DNA of 64,000 bases from Massariosphaeria phaeospora (taxonomy: Eukaryota; Ascomycota; Dothideomycetes; Pleosporales), in the NCBI GenBank assembly GCA_011032825.1, contig JAADJZ010000039.1, positions 1-64,000 of the forward strand, in the 5' to 3' direction. The notes beneath the pieces were generated by a model. That model saw nothing but the letters and a program-made list of their open reading frames with translations. It did no database searches and was not told the DNA's origin. Position numbers and translations under genes: made by a program. This document shows, one piece after another, positions 43,861 to 55,804 of the stretch; position 1 is the first letter of the stretch; each line of letters opens with the position of its first letter.

Positions 43861-46800
43861 TGCAGTTGCTATCAATCAAATCAGTCAGGCCGAGGCCTCT
43901 GGCCTGATTTGACTGGTGTTTTCAAGAGAGGTGAATTGAATTGATTGACTGACTAATCAACAACTCTCGGCCTGATTGAGATCGGATTGATAGACTGCAA
44001 ACAGATTGATAGACTGTAATCCAAATAGCGGAAATTGCCGGCAGATGGGAGGGAGGTTAGATTTGTATGAGATTGCCTAGGCGCTATTACCCCAGTCCCA
44101 TATACTGTACAATTGATCGATTGCCTCTTCAGTAAGCGGAGTTGTAGCTCTATCCTTGAAGCCAGCCCTGAGCCAGCATCGTACACAGTGAATTGCCGCG
44201 AGTAATTGAGGCGACAGAGCTCTACGCTTTGGCTCTAGGAGATCGCCGACCTCACTAAACATACGTTCACACTCACAGCTAGATGCCGGAATTGATAGTA
44301 CGTCAATAGCCAGCTGGCTGAGGTTGGGATAGAGCTGCTTCATGCCTATCCAATAGGCAATCGGGTCAATTGAATGGGGGTGATCCGATGGGAGATGAGG
44401 CTCTCGTCTCCAAAGCTCGTACTCGTCACTGCTATCGGCAACTGCTCTGCCTTGTACCGGATTTGTGAGCAGATCAATGCTTGCCTGTATATCTGATACC
44501 TTGACTTTCTTGCGTGGGCGTTCCAAATCTAGAGTCTCCTTCGGCTTGTACTCACTCCATAGCGCCTGAAAAGCAGCATCTGATAAGGCAATCCAGCCGG
44601 GTTGATCTGCCCATGAGTTTTGACAGTAGAACTTCGTGTTTGGGTGCAGTATTGTAGCGGCGTAGTACGCTGGTGAGTCATCAAGTTTCTCCTAGTACTT
44701 TTGAAGCTTTTGCCACGCTGCGCGTACGTTGATAGCTAGATGATCCTCTAGCGAGTCCGCCTGGTTGTAATTGACGCTCTCGTATTGCTGCGCAATCTGC
44801 TCGTAGGTGTTGAGTACGTACTCAAAGGTAGGGATAACGTCATGTAGCGCACCAAATCTTCCACTGTTGCCTCTGCTTTCAAGGCGCTTTGTAGCAACCT
44901 TCAACGGCTGTAGAACCTCAATGTACTGAGTAATAACACCCCAATCTGCTGCGCTCAATCCAGTTGACGTCATCCACGCCGGAGACTCAGCTATCTGATT
45001 CCCGCGGGCAGAGGCGTACGCAGCGGCCGTACGCGTATTCTCGATATGGTACTGTATGTAGGCATCAAGCGGATTCTTAAGCCTCTCGACGGCTCGCTCA
45101 AACGCAGAGCAGAAGGAGTTCCATCTAGTTACTACTGGCTTGATCGGCTCAATCTGTTTATATGGCTTCTGTTGAGCCTCTGCCTCCTTGCGTACAAAGC
45201 TGTACAGCAAATCGTACTGTTGAGGTGTTTTGATGTAGTGGAGAACATCTATGAGAACACCTAGCGGGCCATGTTTGCGCCAATCTAGCAACAATCTCTC
45301 CTCAAGCGCATGCTGAGTCTCCTCGTTTTCAAAGGCCTCTTTATTCACCCCAAACATGATTGTTTGGCCTATAAGATTGAGGGTGTGGGGGCCGCAGCGG
45401 AGTCGCCGGTGATCTGCATCAAAGCTATACACCTTCGCCAAATAATCCACGGCAGTGTTGTTATTGCCTGCGTTATCTAAAATAAAGTATCCTATCTTTT
45501 TAGAGTGAATATTGAAGCTCCGGAGAGTCTCCTGTATTACTAGAGCAATCTTTTCACCTGTGTGGGCACCAGATAGCTGTGGGAGAGAAATCGGGAGATC
45601 TTGGATGCGACCCGCCGAATCCGCGTAGTGAGCAACAACACCAAGATAGCCTTTCTTGCCTCCTTTTACAGTCCAGCCGTCAAACGATAGGTGTATTTTA
45701 CTCAGCGCGTTCGACAGGTCCTCTATTACTTGGGGTTGTAGGTGATTGAACAGTCGCATTGTATATCTAGCCACACTTTGATGATTCTTCCATAGCGCCC
45801 CGAGGGCCTCCGGATTAGCCATCTGCAGCAGATTCCTAAAAGCAGGCGTCTCAAACTCCCTCAGAGGGTGATTGTTTGCCACTAGCCACTCAATAGCTGC
45901 TATTCGAAACCTCTGTACGTCAAAGTTGCCCAGCGCGTTGCCTACTGCCTGCGGGATGACGATGCCGCTGTGTATGAGTTGCTGTATTGTACGCTGGCCA
46001 CCTGGCAAAGGTGCCTCCATCCGCTCGCCCGACGGCGTGAGGTTGTGGCCTCGTTTTTTGGCCTGTAGATGAGCTGCAGCAGATGAAGTTGATGTACTGA
46101 CGTCGCACAACCCACCGCCTCCCCGGTCTATCGTTTTATCTCTATGGCAGTACGCGCACACGAAAAATATCCGCTCAGGGGCCCGGCGGAGGCATACGCG
46201 ATAGCCATGACGATAAATCCACGACTTCCGGTGTTTCTGTGTACGCAGCAGCGCCATATAGTCGGGCAACCGATCCCAGTCAATCCCATTAGAGTTATCT
46301 TCAAATCGTGCGTCGAGAGCTTCGTCGGGGGCAGGCAATTCACCCTCTGTAGCGGATGGGGCGACTGAGGTTGCAGCGGGTGCAGGCGATGGATCACGGC
46401 GCTCACGCATCTCCACTTCGAAAGTTTGGGTACTCTGCGTATCGGCGGCAGCGCGCCCACGGCGGCGAGTGGGACGTTGGCTCATTGTAAATACGGCTAA
46501 CAAAGTGAATGGGGGCAATTGACAGTGATGGGCGAAAATTTGCGGGTGCAGAGTACTCAGGGGCGTGCGCTACACTAGTTGACTCGTACGCCTGCCGATC
46601 GGGGGCCAAAACAAACACCAGAAATCCTATCACGAACTCGCCATACGCCAATCTCTACAGCCTCAAAAACGGCCCCATCTGTACGAGTGCTATATGGGCC
46701 CTTTGGCTAACTCAGATCTCTGATAGAAAAAACAATCAATCCGTTTCTAACTTTCCAATCAGGCTGGCCATCACTGATTGATTTGACTGCAAAAAATCAA

Positions 46801-46884
46801 GAGAGTGAATTGATTTGATTGACTTATTACATAATCAATCAATCAGTCAGTCGACTGCAACGAGACTGATTGTTAGCATCTGTG
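43861..46884 (-). mobile_element. hAT transposon, young, inserted in the F-box gene
   Basis: The left end reads TGCAGTTGCTATCAATCA and the complement of the right end CACAGATGCTAACAATCA. Flanking 8-bp repeats are CCCTGCAG (43,853-43,860) and CCCTGCAC (46,885-46,892), differing at one base. Element length is 3,024 bp. The ends are confirmed by the MITE at 59,900-60,061, which has the same termini and a perfect 8-bp duplication. Both subterminal regions are full of AATCAAT/GATTGA repeats, common binding sites in hAT elements. Confidence 0.85.
44077..46485 (-). pseudogene. hAT transposase with a single internal stop
   Basis: From the ATG at 46,485 (MSQRPTRRRGRA; an earlier in-frame ATG is at 46,518) the frame is open for about 600 codons. 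It then meets a TAG at 44,692-44,694 and continues in the same frame to 44,077. Domains: an N-terminal BED-type zinc finger (FVCAYC ... AAAHLQAKKRGH), an RNase H-like catalytic core with HLSFDGWTVKGG (first Asp), YFILDNAGNNNTAV (second Asp region) and RCGPHTLNL, and the C-terminal hAT dimerisation domain after the stop (SCECERMFSEVGDLLEPKRR). Only the one stop separates it from an intact enzyme, so the element is recent. Confidence 0.88.
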
Positions 46885-47596
46885 CCCTGCACTGATAATC
46901 GAGGACGCGATACCGTTGGTGCAGCGTGATATCGCGTCCACAACGGCTATCATACGCAGGATTGACTGCTTCGAATTTGGCCGCACTGCGCTATCTGAAT
47001 TTACAGCGTCACAAGCGAGCATGGGCCGCCTGCTGGACACCGTTCAAGCCGCCGTTGAGGAGATCGATTTCCATAGCCAATTCTGGCCGCCTCACCCGCC
47101 AGCGCTCGCGTGCCACACTTGCAATGCAGCGTTTCGCCTCAGTCTCCACAGTCGCACGTACAGTAACCTGACTACATTTTCCATCAGCGAAGCTACCATT
47201 GACAGCGAACTGCTTCACGGCTTTTGGGAGCAGCACCAGGCGACGCTGCGACGGTTGCAGATGCAATACTCTCTTCTGACTACGGGGAGTTGGGTGCACG
47301 TATTTCAGGTGCTGGCTCGTACGCCCGGGTTGCGCCACCTTCGGCTTGCTGGACTGTATCAGGTGGACGATGGGGGACAAGGTCGGCGGCGCGACAGGCC
47401 GGAAGCGGATTGGCAGCGGGATACCATGGAGTTGGTGGACGAGCAGAAGATCGCGGTTTGGCTGGAGGCTATGGCTAGCGGCCTAACCTTATATTGGAGA
47501 CAACGTGAGGGATCGGAATGGATCGTGCATTTCGAAGAGCTTCCTGGAATAAGCGGAGTCCGTTATTGCAACGTGGGCAGCTTCTGGCCCCTGGGT

Positions 47597-47679
47597 TGAA
47601 CGATTTTACGGTTCTGGAAGCATCGGGGAAGCGATGTTGAACGATATTTGACGGTTCTGGAGGCATCGGGGAGCGATGT
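47597..47679. repeat. 2 x ~42-bp tandem duplication
   Basis: Two similar adjacent units, each beginning TGAACGAT and containing ACGGTTCTGGA and GCATCGGGGA. The first begins in the stop codon of the F-box gene. Confidence 0.85.
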
Positions 47680-48874
47680 TGACCCACCTTTGCCAGCATG
47701 CACTCTTAGACCGAATTTTCGCCTCGTCGAGGCTTTCCTTCTTTCGCAATCCTCTTAATCGTGTAACACTTACTGCGAGTGTTTTAGAGGATTGATGCTA
47801 GCGTTGCAAAGCGCTATTGCATCCAGCAGACGGGGGCAAATGCGGAATCCTATAGATATACAATTAATGTATTTCAAATGTCATAGTTCGTGGTTTCAGA
47901 ACAATGTCATATCAATACTTCTCCCTACACCCGCTGTGCTTTTGGTATTACCTTTTTGGAGGGTACTTTGGTCTGTACGCAACGTTGGCCTTGCAGATAG
48001 CTCCAAGGCTTGTGAATGCATTACTTGATCCGCGGTCCAGCTGTCGACTCACACTCATCTCGGTGATGAGTCAAAAAGGGAGTCTCCACGCTGAACTGTG
48101 GTTCTGGGTCCCAGACTATGCGCGTTAGGCTGCAGCGTACCGAACTATTCGGAAGAGAAGAGGATCCTAATTGCGACAACAGTAACTGTTGCACAGGCCG
48201 GCCGAAGCTGAAGAGGCGATGCAGGAAATGATGTGGTGGTTTGGAACGCGTGTTGTGGCGTGTGGGTGTGCGGTTGGTTCGGGGCATCTATTGTTGCTGC
48301 GCTTTCGTTGGGCTGGATTACAGACGGACCGATGGAGTTTCGACATCGACTAGAATGGAAGGACTATGAGAACATACACTTGGCATGTGAGTGCACTTCC
48401 AATGCACCTACCTACTCCAACCAAAGCACAACCATCTCGGACTACTGCCAAAAGCAGACATCATGATCACGATGCCGATGTGTGAAGTGCTCTCACATGC
48501 TGCAGTACGCTTGCTGGCAACCGGATGTAGATCTGAATGGGAAGTGGACTCTAGACCAAAGCGAGTATGATAGCTGCCTGTCCGTATCCACCGACCGACC
48601 GACCGAACTGTCCTATGAGACGTCGTTCGACCCACAATACAGCTGAAGAGTCATGTAGTATCTCTCTTCGTCGTGGCTTCCCCGGATATTAGATAGGCGG
48701 TAGGATGGTGTGCGTACACAGGTGTGTAGGTGCTGCTCGGCGCATGTGAGATGAGAGCATGTATTTAAGGACGTGTTCGCGGTCGAGCTGTTCTTACTGT
48801 CCTTACTGCACTCTTTCACCTTTCGCTGTGTCTGTCCAATGTCAGCCAGTTTCACTCGTTTACGATCTGTCGCC
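47680..48874. other. intergenic
   Basis: About 1.2 kb without a supported gene. The last ~300 bp presumably hold the promoter of the transporter gene. Open stretches on both strands lack features. Confidence 0.55.
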
Positions 48875-50302
48875 ATGACGTCTTCTGTACCCATCCCCCT
48901 CTTGTCCCTCCGGCCGCTAGAATTAGTTCTTCATGCTGGTACCCTCAGGGCTTCCGAGCAAGACGAAGCCGCTTCTTTGCCCCCTTCAATTACAGCACCC
49001 TCGTCCACCAATAGAAGCTACGCCCCCTGGCTCCAAGTCCTTGTCGGCCACCTCGTACTCTTTAACTCCTTCGGCATAACTCAATCTTTCGGGGTCTTCG
49101 CGCCCTACTACGCCCGGCTTCTGGACGCCTCTCCATCGCAAGTCTCCTGGATCGGCTCCACACACCTCTTCCTCGTCTACTTCGTCAGCGCCTTCTCCGG
49201 CCGTCTGCTCGACGTAGGCTACTACCGCGCCTCGCTTGGCGCCGGCATCGTGCTGCAACTGCTAGGGCTATTCCTCGCAGGAAACTTTAGCACGTACTGG
49301 GTGGCGCTGGTGACGCACAGCGTGCTGATGGGACTGGGCGACGGATTGATGGTTTGCCCCGCCGTGACGAACACGGCGTTGTACTTTGAGAATAGGAAGA
49401 AGATGGTGCCAATGGCGGTTGTAGCCTCCGGAGCGGCGACGGGTGGGATTGTAGTTTCGCTGATTGCGAAATTTACGATCGAAATGTTGGGGATCGCGGG
49501 GACGATGCGGGTTGTTGGGGGTGTGGCGTTGGGGAACTCAGTGGTGATTTGTGGGTTAGCGAGAGGCATGAAGAGAGAGGGGAAAGTGGCGAGGAAGGCG
49601 TGGGTGGATTGGATGGTGTTTGCGGACGTGCAGTATGGACTTTACGTGCTAGCCATGTTCTTCGTGTTTGCTGGACTGTGGGTTCCCTATTTTTATGTAA
49701 GTCCCCTGCTTTCTTTTGTCCGGTATCCGCGGCCACTGTCAATCCCCAAGGGGCGAAGATAAAGAACTCACTAATTTCATCTCTAGCTCCGAGACTTCGC
49801 CACGACGACCGTTCACATGCAGAAAGACACTTGTCTCACTATTCTGCTCGCTCTCAACGCTGCTGGAATCCCGGGTCGCATTATACCGGCACTACTTGCC
49901 GACTACTTCCTTGGGACGCTAAACACTTACATCTTCATCCTCCTGTTCACCTCCGCAACGCTACTACTGTGGCCTCTCATCACTAAACCCGTATCTATCA
50001 TAATCTGGGCAATCTGTTACGGGTTCTGCGCCGGCGGTGTCTCCTCACTCCTCCAAGCTGGAATAGCAAGCTTGAACACTGTCCCGGGGGAACTAGGGGC
50101 CCAGATCGGACTCGCGTTTGGTGTTGTGGCGTTTGCGAGTTTGATCGGTGGGCCGCTAGGTGGTAAGCTGATTGAGATTGGCAGGGCGAGCGGGGAAGGA
50201 AACGAGTTCTTATGGTTGCAAATGTTTGCTGGAGGGGTGATGGCGGTGGGATGCGGGCTTTTGGCTTGCGCGAGAGGATGGAAGATACGAAGGAAGGTGT
50301 GA
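48875..50302 (+). CDS. MFS transporter, monocarboxylate-porter-like
   Basis: Exons are 48,875-49,696 and 49,787-50,302 (donor GTAAGT, acceptor CTCTAG), giving 445 aa. The start was chosen for its CGCCATGA context; in-frame ATGs at 48,773 and 48,839 are possible. After a cytosolic N-terminus, the first helix region begins with APWLQVLVGHLVLFNSFGITQSFGVFAPYY, a stretch typical of fungal MCT-type (MFS) porters. Further signs are PSQVSWIGSTHLFLVYFVSAFSGRLLD, LMGLGDGLMVCPAVT, ENRKKMVPMAVVASGAATGG, and in the second half NAAGIPGRIIPALLADYF and FGVVAFASLIGGPLGG. Twelve helices are expected. The substrate, possibly a monocarboxylate, riboflavin-like compound or secondary metabolite, cannot be told. 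Confidence 0.9.
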
Positions 50303-50858
50303 GCGCGATCACACTAGATCAGTTGTAGGCTACCGCTTGAAGCGTGAGCGTGAGCAGGTCGACATGGTATAGGTATACTCTACCGGGCTCTAAAGACGCG
50401 AAGGGAGTGCGATCATGGGCCAGTTTGATCGGAGGGTCCGTTCAGCAAAGGAAAAGAGGCGTTTGACGGGACAAAATGATACGGGAATGCGCGCGCGTAT
50501 GAAATTGCAACATAGAGTGTGACGTTTGCTTCCAAAATTGTCGTGGATTTGTTGTGGTTTTCGATGACGATTCGCAACTTGGGCCCAGCAGTCTAGGCTT
50601 GGGATGGTATAGCGTAGATTGGTCATCCACTAATTCCGAATGAACACATCGCATCACCCTTCCTTCCCTCTCGCTGTTCACCTCGTCTTTCGCAGCATTC
50701 TTTTCAACATCAGCCACGACTGTTCTATCCGTAATCATTCGTGCGATTATTCAGGTGGTCGCTCACTACGGCTTTGTCATTTTGGGAGACCTGCCTGCAG
50801 ATTCTACGAATTAAATACATAACTACTGTACAACAGGTCCAGATGTGCTGCTTTCACA
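50303..50858. other. intergenic, convergent 3' ends
   Basis: 556 bp between the MFS and P450 stop codons. No gene was recognised. Confidence 0.6.
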
Positions 50859-52544
50859 CTAAGCTCGCGTAGTCAAGTTAACGATGATGTCTTTTTGCTT
50901 CACAAAGCCAGCGTTGCGCGTTTTCCATGGGCGGTTGTGTGCCATCTCGATGCAGAAATGGCGCAGAACCTCGGGGATCAGCTTGTGCATCTCAATGAGT
51001 GCAATCTAAGTGGCGAACGTCAGTTTCTATCATCTCTGGAGCCGAAACCTTCTGGATCTTCGATATCTTACCGGTTTTCCGGTGCACGTTCGAGTGCCAG
51101 CACCAAAGTGCAGCATACCCTTTTCCATGGCGAAATTGCGCTCTTCGCTTTCGAGCCACCGCTCAGGCTTGAACTGATCTGCATCAAGGCCGAAAACAGA
51201 AGTGTCGCGCTGTACGACAGCGGCGCTCATTGCTACGCGATAGCCATTGGCGATGTGGTAGCCAGAAAGAGCTAGGCCTTCTTGCGGCGCTACCCGCGAC
51301 ATGTGGATTGCAAAGCTGGGGAAGATGCGTGACGCTTCTCTGATACAGGCGCATGTATAAGGAAGATGGCTCATAGTTTCCGAGTATTTGATTGGTGAGC
51401 TGAGACGGCCGGCATAGTCAGCTTCCTTAATCTCTGCGACGACCTTGGCGTGCGCTTCAGGGTGCTTCATAAGGTAGTAGAACACTGAGCGCATGGTGAT
51501 GGCTACCGAGTCGGCTCCAGCGACACTAGTGAGGTAAGCAAAGTGTCGAGTTGGGAATATGTGGGACACTTGCATGCCCACCCAGCACTCCAGCACCACC
51601 TCATTCTCAGAAAAGTCAACATCAGCGCCCTTTTCATTGATGATTCTGAAATACTGTGACAAAATGTCCTTTTTCTTCAGATTGTCTTCAACGGGCTCCT
51701 TTCCTCGCTGCTGGGCAATTTCACGGGCTTCCTTCTGAAGGCCACCAACTGCATTCAATGCTTTCAGAGTACCGGGAATGAATAGTGCGGCTACCATGAC
51801 GAGAGTCCGCATATACGAAGGCCCCACAGCTGATACAGTCAACAGCGGGAGCGCTTTGTCAAGCGATTCGATGTAGCTGCCGACGTCGGTACTTTTCTCC
51901 AAGAAGCCAAAATTTCTTCCGTAGAGAAGTCTTCCAATAATGTCGTAACCATACCTGACACCAGTCAGACAGTGCCACTCGAGTTGTGGGATTACTTACA
52001 TTTCTAGCCACAGACCAAAGTCGATAGACTGCTTCTTGGCGGCAAACTCGCGCAGCCGCTGGATGAACAGCACAGTGCACTCATCAATTGCATCCTCACT
52101 CTTCAACACACTGCTCATTGTATACGCAGGCGCGACAATCTTACGATACTTGGCATGGTGGACTTCGTCCGTATCGGTGAAGAGATCTTTCTGGTGGCTG
52201 ATGCCCTTGAGGCTGAAGGCTGAGTAGTAGTCTGACTTTGCGAGGGGATTCCGGTCGCGGTAGATCAAGGGAATGGCCGCCGGGTCACTGGACGAGACTT
52301 CGTTCGGGCCAATCCGTACCAAGGGCCCGAATTTGTTGTGCAACTCGCGGTTCTTGATCTCCAGATCTCCAACGTAGATGCGGTACATCTGCCAGGTTCT
52401 CGAAACGGCAGGCCATAGAGGCCCTGGCACGCTCGCGAGCGGATGCAAAGTGCGGCAGTAGACGACCCATCCGGCCCAGTATGCAACAAAGAGCCAGAGA
52501 ATCGTCACTGGAGAAGGAACGGACAGATATTCGAGTAACGCCAT
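50859..52544 (-). CDS. cytochrome P450 monooxygenase
   Basis: Exons are 52,000-52,544, 51,574-51,954, 51,072-51,525 and 50,859-51,005, giving 508 aa. An N-terminal membrane anchor (VTILWLFVAYWAGWVVY) is followed by the Pro-rich hinge (LASVPGPLWPAVSR). Motifs present are the I-helix AGADS (oxygen activation), ExxR as EASR, the PERW block FKPERWLE, and the heme loop FGAGTRTCTGK. Intron 2 (51,526-51,573) uses a GC donor, GCAAGT; splicing it restores the canonical I-helix start GIVAGADS, whereas reading through would insert 16 unrelated residues. The last exon supplies the usual C-terminus (IALIEMHKLIPEVL). The substrate is unknown. It is divergent from the CFEM receptor gene. Confidence 0.93.
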
Positions 52545-53354
52545 GATGGACTTGGAGAAGGACTATAGAGCGAGCAATGGCCTTTTGTTTCCTCTCTCTA
52601 TGGCAAGCAGGCTTGCCAAGGATACATATCCGTTTGGAGGTGAGGTAAGTGTTGGGACCAAGTCCAACCGTGCCGGGGGTGGTACACAACGTCTCAGCTG
52701 GACTGCGCTTACATGAGCCTGCCTATAATTGGCTTTGTTTCTCCTATCACGTATTTTACGGATATGCAGACGCAGCTAACACTAGTTGGGGGCCAAGAAA
52801 GTCCGTACGCAAGATATGGTTGGTTGCATAAACCCAGCAGCATGGATCCGAGAAGACGGAGACCGATGCTCGAGTTACCTACGCGATCGTCTTGGGCGAG
52901 AAGGGAGCGGGAAGCCTAACCGGGAAGCCTACTGTTCCCCAGATTACAAGATAGGACAAGACAAGACAAAGCCTACAGCAGATATCTCCTGTTATTCATA
53001 TCCGACTATCCTCTGCGGCTAATTTTTCTCATACTCCTAGTGGGTAAGAATATTCAGTCTGGACTCTGCATCTCACCACTACCGGAGATGCAGGGTGGTC
53101 ATGCCGAACCACGTTTCCATCTGTACGCCATGCACGTCTTACTATCTACTGGCCTGAGTCCTTCCTATTGGGGACCTACCGGACTTTAACCATGCATTAA
53201 GCCATGTTACACGGGTTCTTACACACCCTTCTGCCAGTTGCAGGCACATGGGGCCGGAACAACCTTGGAGACCGGTCGGATCATAAAGGCAAATGCCCAG
53301 CCTGTCATGTTCCCGGCCTTCAATAGATGGGTCAGAATTGTTCTTCTCATCACC
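52545..53354. promoter_or_regulatory. divergent promoter region of the P450 and CFEM receptor genes
   Basis: 810 bp between two divergent start codons with no supported gene. An alternative upstream ATG for the receptor occurs at 53,238 in frame. Confidence 0.5.
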
Positions 53355-54968
53355 ATGACACGATGGGGTTCGCTACTCACGATGGTCCTGCTCAGCCTAT
53401 CTGGCATAGTCCTGGCACAGCAACAGCAAATGCCCGAGTGCGCTGTGAGTTGAGAAGTGTGTCGGCAAGAATAATGAAGAGACTAATGGCTACACAGGGC
53501 ATATGTCTTCAGTCAAGTCTTGAAGCGCAAACGGCATGCGCGCCCGACAACTTGCCATGTATCTGCACGAATGTACCGCTCAATAACGCCATTCAAGCCT
53601 GTGTGGGAAAATCTTGCACAGTCAAACAGGCCTTGGGTATGTCGCTCGAATTCGCTTCGTGTTCAGTTCGAACTTCCTCTAATACCCAAGCTTGTAGTGG
53701 CGTTGAACGTCACAAGCACTATGTGCGACCGGCCGATTCGCGACAGGACGCACATCACAAACGTCCTCATCGGCACCACAGGAGGTTTTGCACTCGTCGC
53801 TGTGATTTTGCGGACTTCGAACGCACTCTGGCTCGGATCGTTTCAGGCGGATGACGCATGCGCGCTGGCTGCAGGACTCTTTATGATCATCGACAACGCG
53901 GTCACCTTTCCCACTGGCCCGGCTGGTTTTGGGAAAGACGTTTGGACGGTGCCCTTCGAAAACATCACATACATTCTTAAAGTGCGATCTCCCTTCCCAC
54001 GGTACAAGCTCCGCGCTAACCGCCGCTCAGTTGATCTTCCTGATGCAAAACTTCTACTGGCCCGTCTCAACCCTCACCAAACTCTCCTTCCTCTTCTTCT
54101 ACCTGCGGATTTTTCCCGCGCAGAATGTGCGCCGTTACGTCTACGCCACTATGGCACTCACGGCGGCTTACTATCTCACCTTTCAATTCGGGAACCTCTT
54201 CTACTGCCGGCCGGTGTCCCTGGTGTGGAACGGCTGGGACGGTGAGCACGCCGGGTCCTGCGTAGACATTAACAAGTTTATGATCAGCGCCACGGCCGTC
54301 AATATCTTCATCGACGTCGTTATCATCATCCTCCCTATTCCACATCTGGTCTCACTAAACCTGAGCTGGCGCAAGAAAGTCGGGCTCATAGCTATGTTTT
54401 TGGTTGGTGGAGTAACTTTAGTGGTCAGCGTCCTGCGGATTCAAAGCATCCTGAACTATGCGAAGAGCCAGAACGGCACGTATGACAACGTTCCGGCTGG
54501 ATTTTGGAGCCTGGTCGAGGTCAATATTGGCGTCTTCTGCGTGTGCATGGTACGTCCCCTCCTCCTTTTTTTCCTCCCCCCCACTCCCCCCTCCACCCTC
54601 AATCCCACACTTCTAACACACACCTCCCCCCACAGCCCGCCATCCGCCGCATTCTCGCCTCTGCGCTCCCCCGCCTCTTCGCCAGCACAAACGCCTCCCG
54701 CGGCCGCCCCACCTACGTGCCCAGCACGAACCAGCACCGGCGCAAGAAAACGCCAACGTTTGGCGGCAGCCTGCTCAACGACACGGCGATTACGAAGACG
54801 GTGACGACTCACGTGCAGCGTGACGGCGACTGGCGCGAGGACGACGACCAGATCAACCTTGTGCAGGTTAGGGGCGGGAGGGGCATGTTGAAGGGGATTG
54901 AGGAGGAGAGGGGGAGGGGCGGCAGGGGCGGGAGTCGCAGTCGGAGTACGGGGAGGGGGGAGGTCTGA
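53355..54968 (+). CDS. CFEM-domain rhodopsin-type GPCR-like receptor (PTH11 class)
   Basis: Exons are 53,355-53,444, 53,498-53,636, 53,698-53,981, 54,031-54,549 and 54,636-54,968, giving 454 aa. A signal peptide (LLTMVLLSLSGIVLA) precedes an extracellular CFEM domain with eight cysteines: PECA, GICLQ, TACAPDNLPCICT, QACVGKSCT, and TMCD. A seven-helix fungal rhodopsin domain follows, with FQADDACALAAGLF, LTKLSFLFFYLRIFP, YLTFQFGNLFYCRPVSLVWNGWDG, FIDVVIIILPIPHL, KVGLIAMFLVGGVTLVVSVLRI and GFWSLVEVNIGVFCVCMPAIRR. The tail is Arg/Gly-rich. PTH11-like proteins sense surface cues in plant-pathogenic fungi; the ligand here is unknown. It is the CFEM-bearing counterpart of the protein at 26,072-27,615. 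Confidence 0.9.
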
Positions 54969-55804
54969 GCGGTGGGAGTTTTGCTTGGGGGTTGGATTTG
55001 CACGTATGTTTGCTTTGGATACGATACCCGTTTGCTGTGGGGGAAGGCTTGAGATGATATGACGGGGGTAATGAATGCAGTTTAGACGATGTTGATGCTA
55101 ATGCTGACGGCAATACTGAGGCTTCTTGGGGCGGGCCTGGTGTGAACATGAGAGAATGGGATGTTGGGTGAAAGTGAAAGTGCGCACAAAAGTGGAAAAC
55201 GAAAATAAGAATATCGCTAATAAGCTTTTTACCCAACTAAACTTAAACCTTAAACTTAGATAATACATTACGTCACACCAAAGGTCCGCCAAGTGTCGCG
55301 TCTAATAATGGGCAGTGGAAAGCACGCATATCTCCCCATCCCGTCCCATCACACTTCATACTACACACTACACCACATCGAGCTACCACTGTCGCTACAC
55401 GCACGTGATTTTTCCATAACAGTTTACCAATCCAACCAACAGCCTCAGGATAAGAAAAGTGATTCTTCTCGCGGATGTCTACTACAGCGCAACGTAGACA
55501 AAACGGGGTTGCAATCCATTGATTAATTAACTAACTAGTTCGGACTGAAACGCGTGGTGTGTGTCTAGGAGACTTTTACTTCTGCGCTGGGGCACGAATC
55601 TTGCTAGAAACCTAAACGCCGGTTCTCCTTGTATATGCTTAGCCCGATCACCCATTCCATCCTATTCCAACGCCATGTATGTTTTGTACAATCCCTCGCC
55701 AGCCCGGCTTTTCTTCTTTTGCTTCTTCTTCTGCTCATCCACGTCCCGTCCGACCATCGAGGCAGTGCCGTCTCGGCCTCCGAGCACACGTTTCCAACCA
55801 ATCT
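54969..55804. other. intergenic, convergent 3' ends
   Basis: 836 bp between the receptor and aquaporin stops. No gene or clear repeat. Confidence 0.6.

Larger units (their letters stand above)
43326..47599 (+). pseudogene. F-box-type gene split by a hAT transposon
   Basis: The start at 43,326 opens an F-box-like segment: ILTELVENVVAAV-LEQINTLRLVCRALWE. An intron at 43,482-43,565 (donor GTTAGT, CTAAC branch site, acceptor GAG) removes two stops. The frame then runs to 43,860, where the hAT element begins. After the element, the frame resumes at 46,893 in the correct phase and continues to a stop at 47,597-47,599. Leaving out the element and one target duplication, the three coding pieces add up to exactly 386 codons. 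The C-terminal half (FWEQHQATLRRLQM, ARTPGLRHLRLAGL) is typical of fungal F-box/hypothetical proteins. The gene is therefore newly disrupted rather than old debris. F-box identity is moderate. Confidence 0.72.

Noticed and set aside
48875..54968. MFS, P450 and receptor genes as part of the RiPP cluster
   Set aside because: They lie more than 25 kb away behind housekeeping-type genes and transposons. Proximity alone does not support membership.
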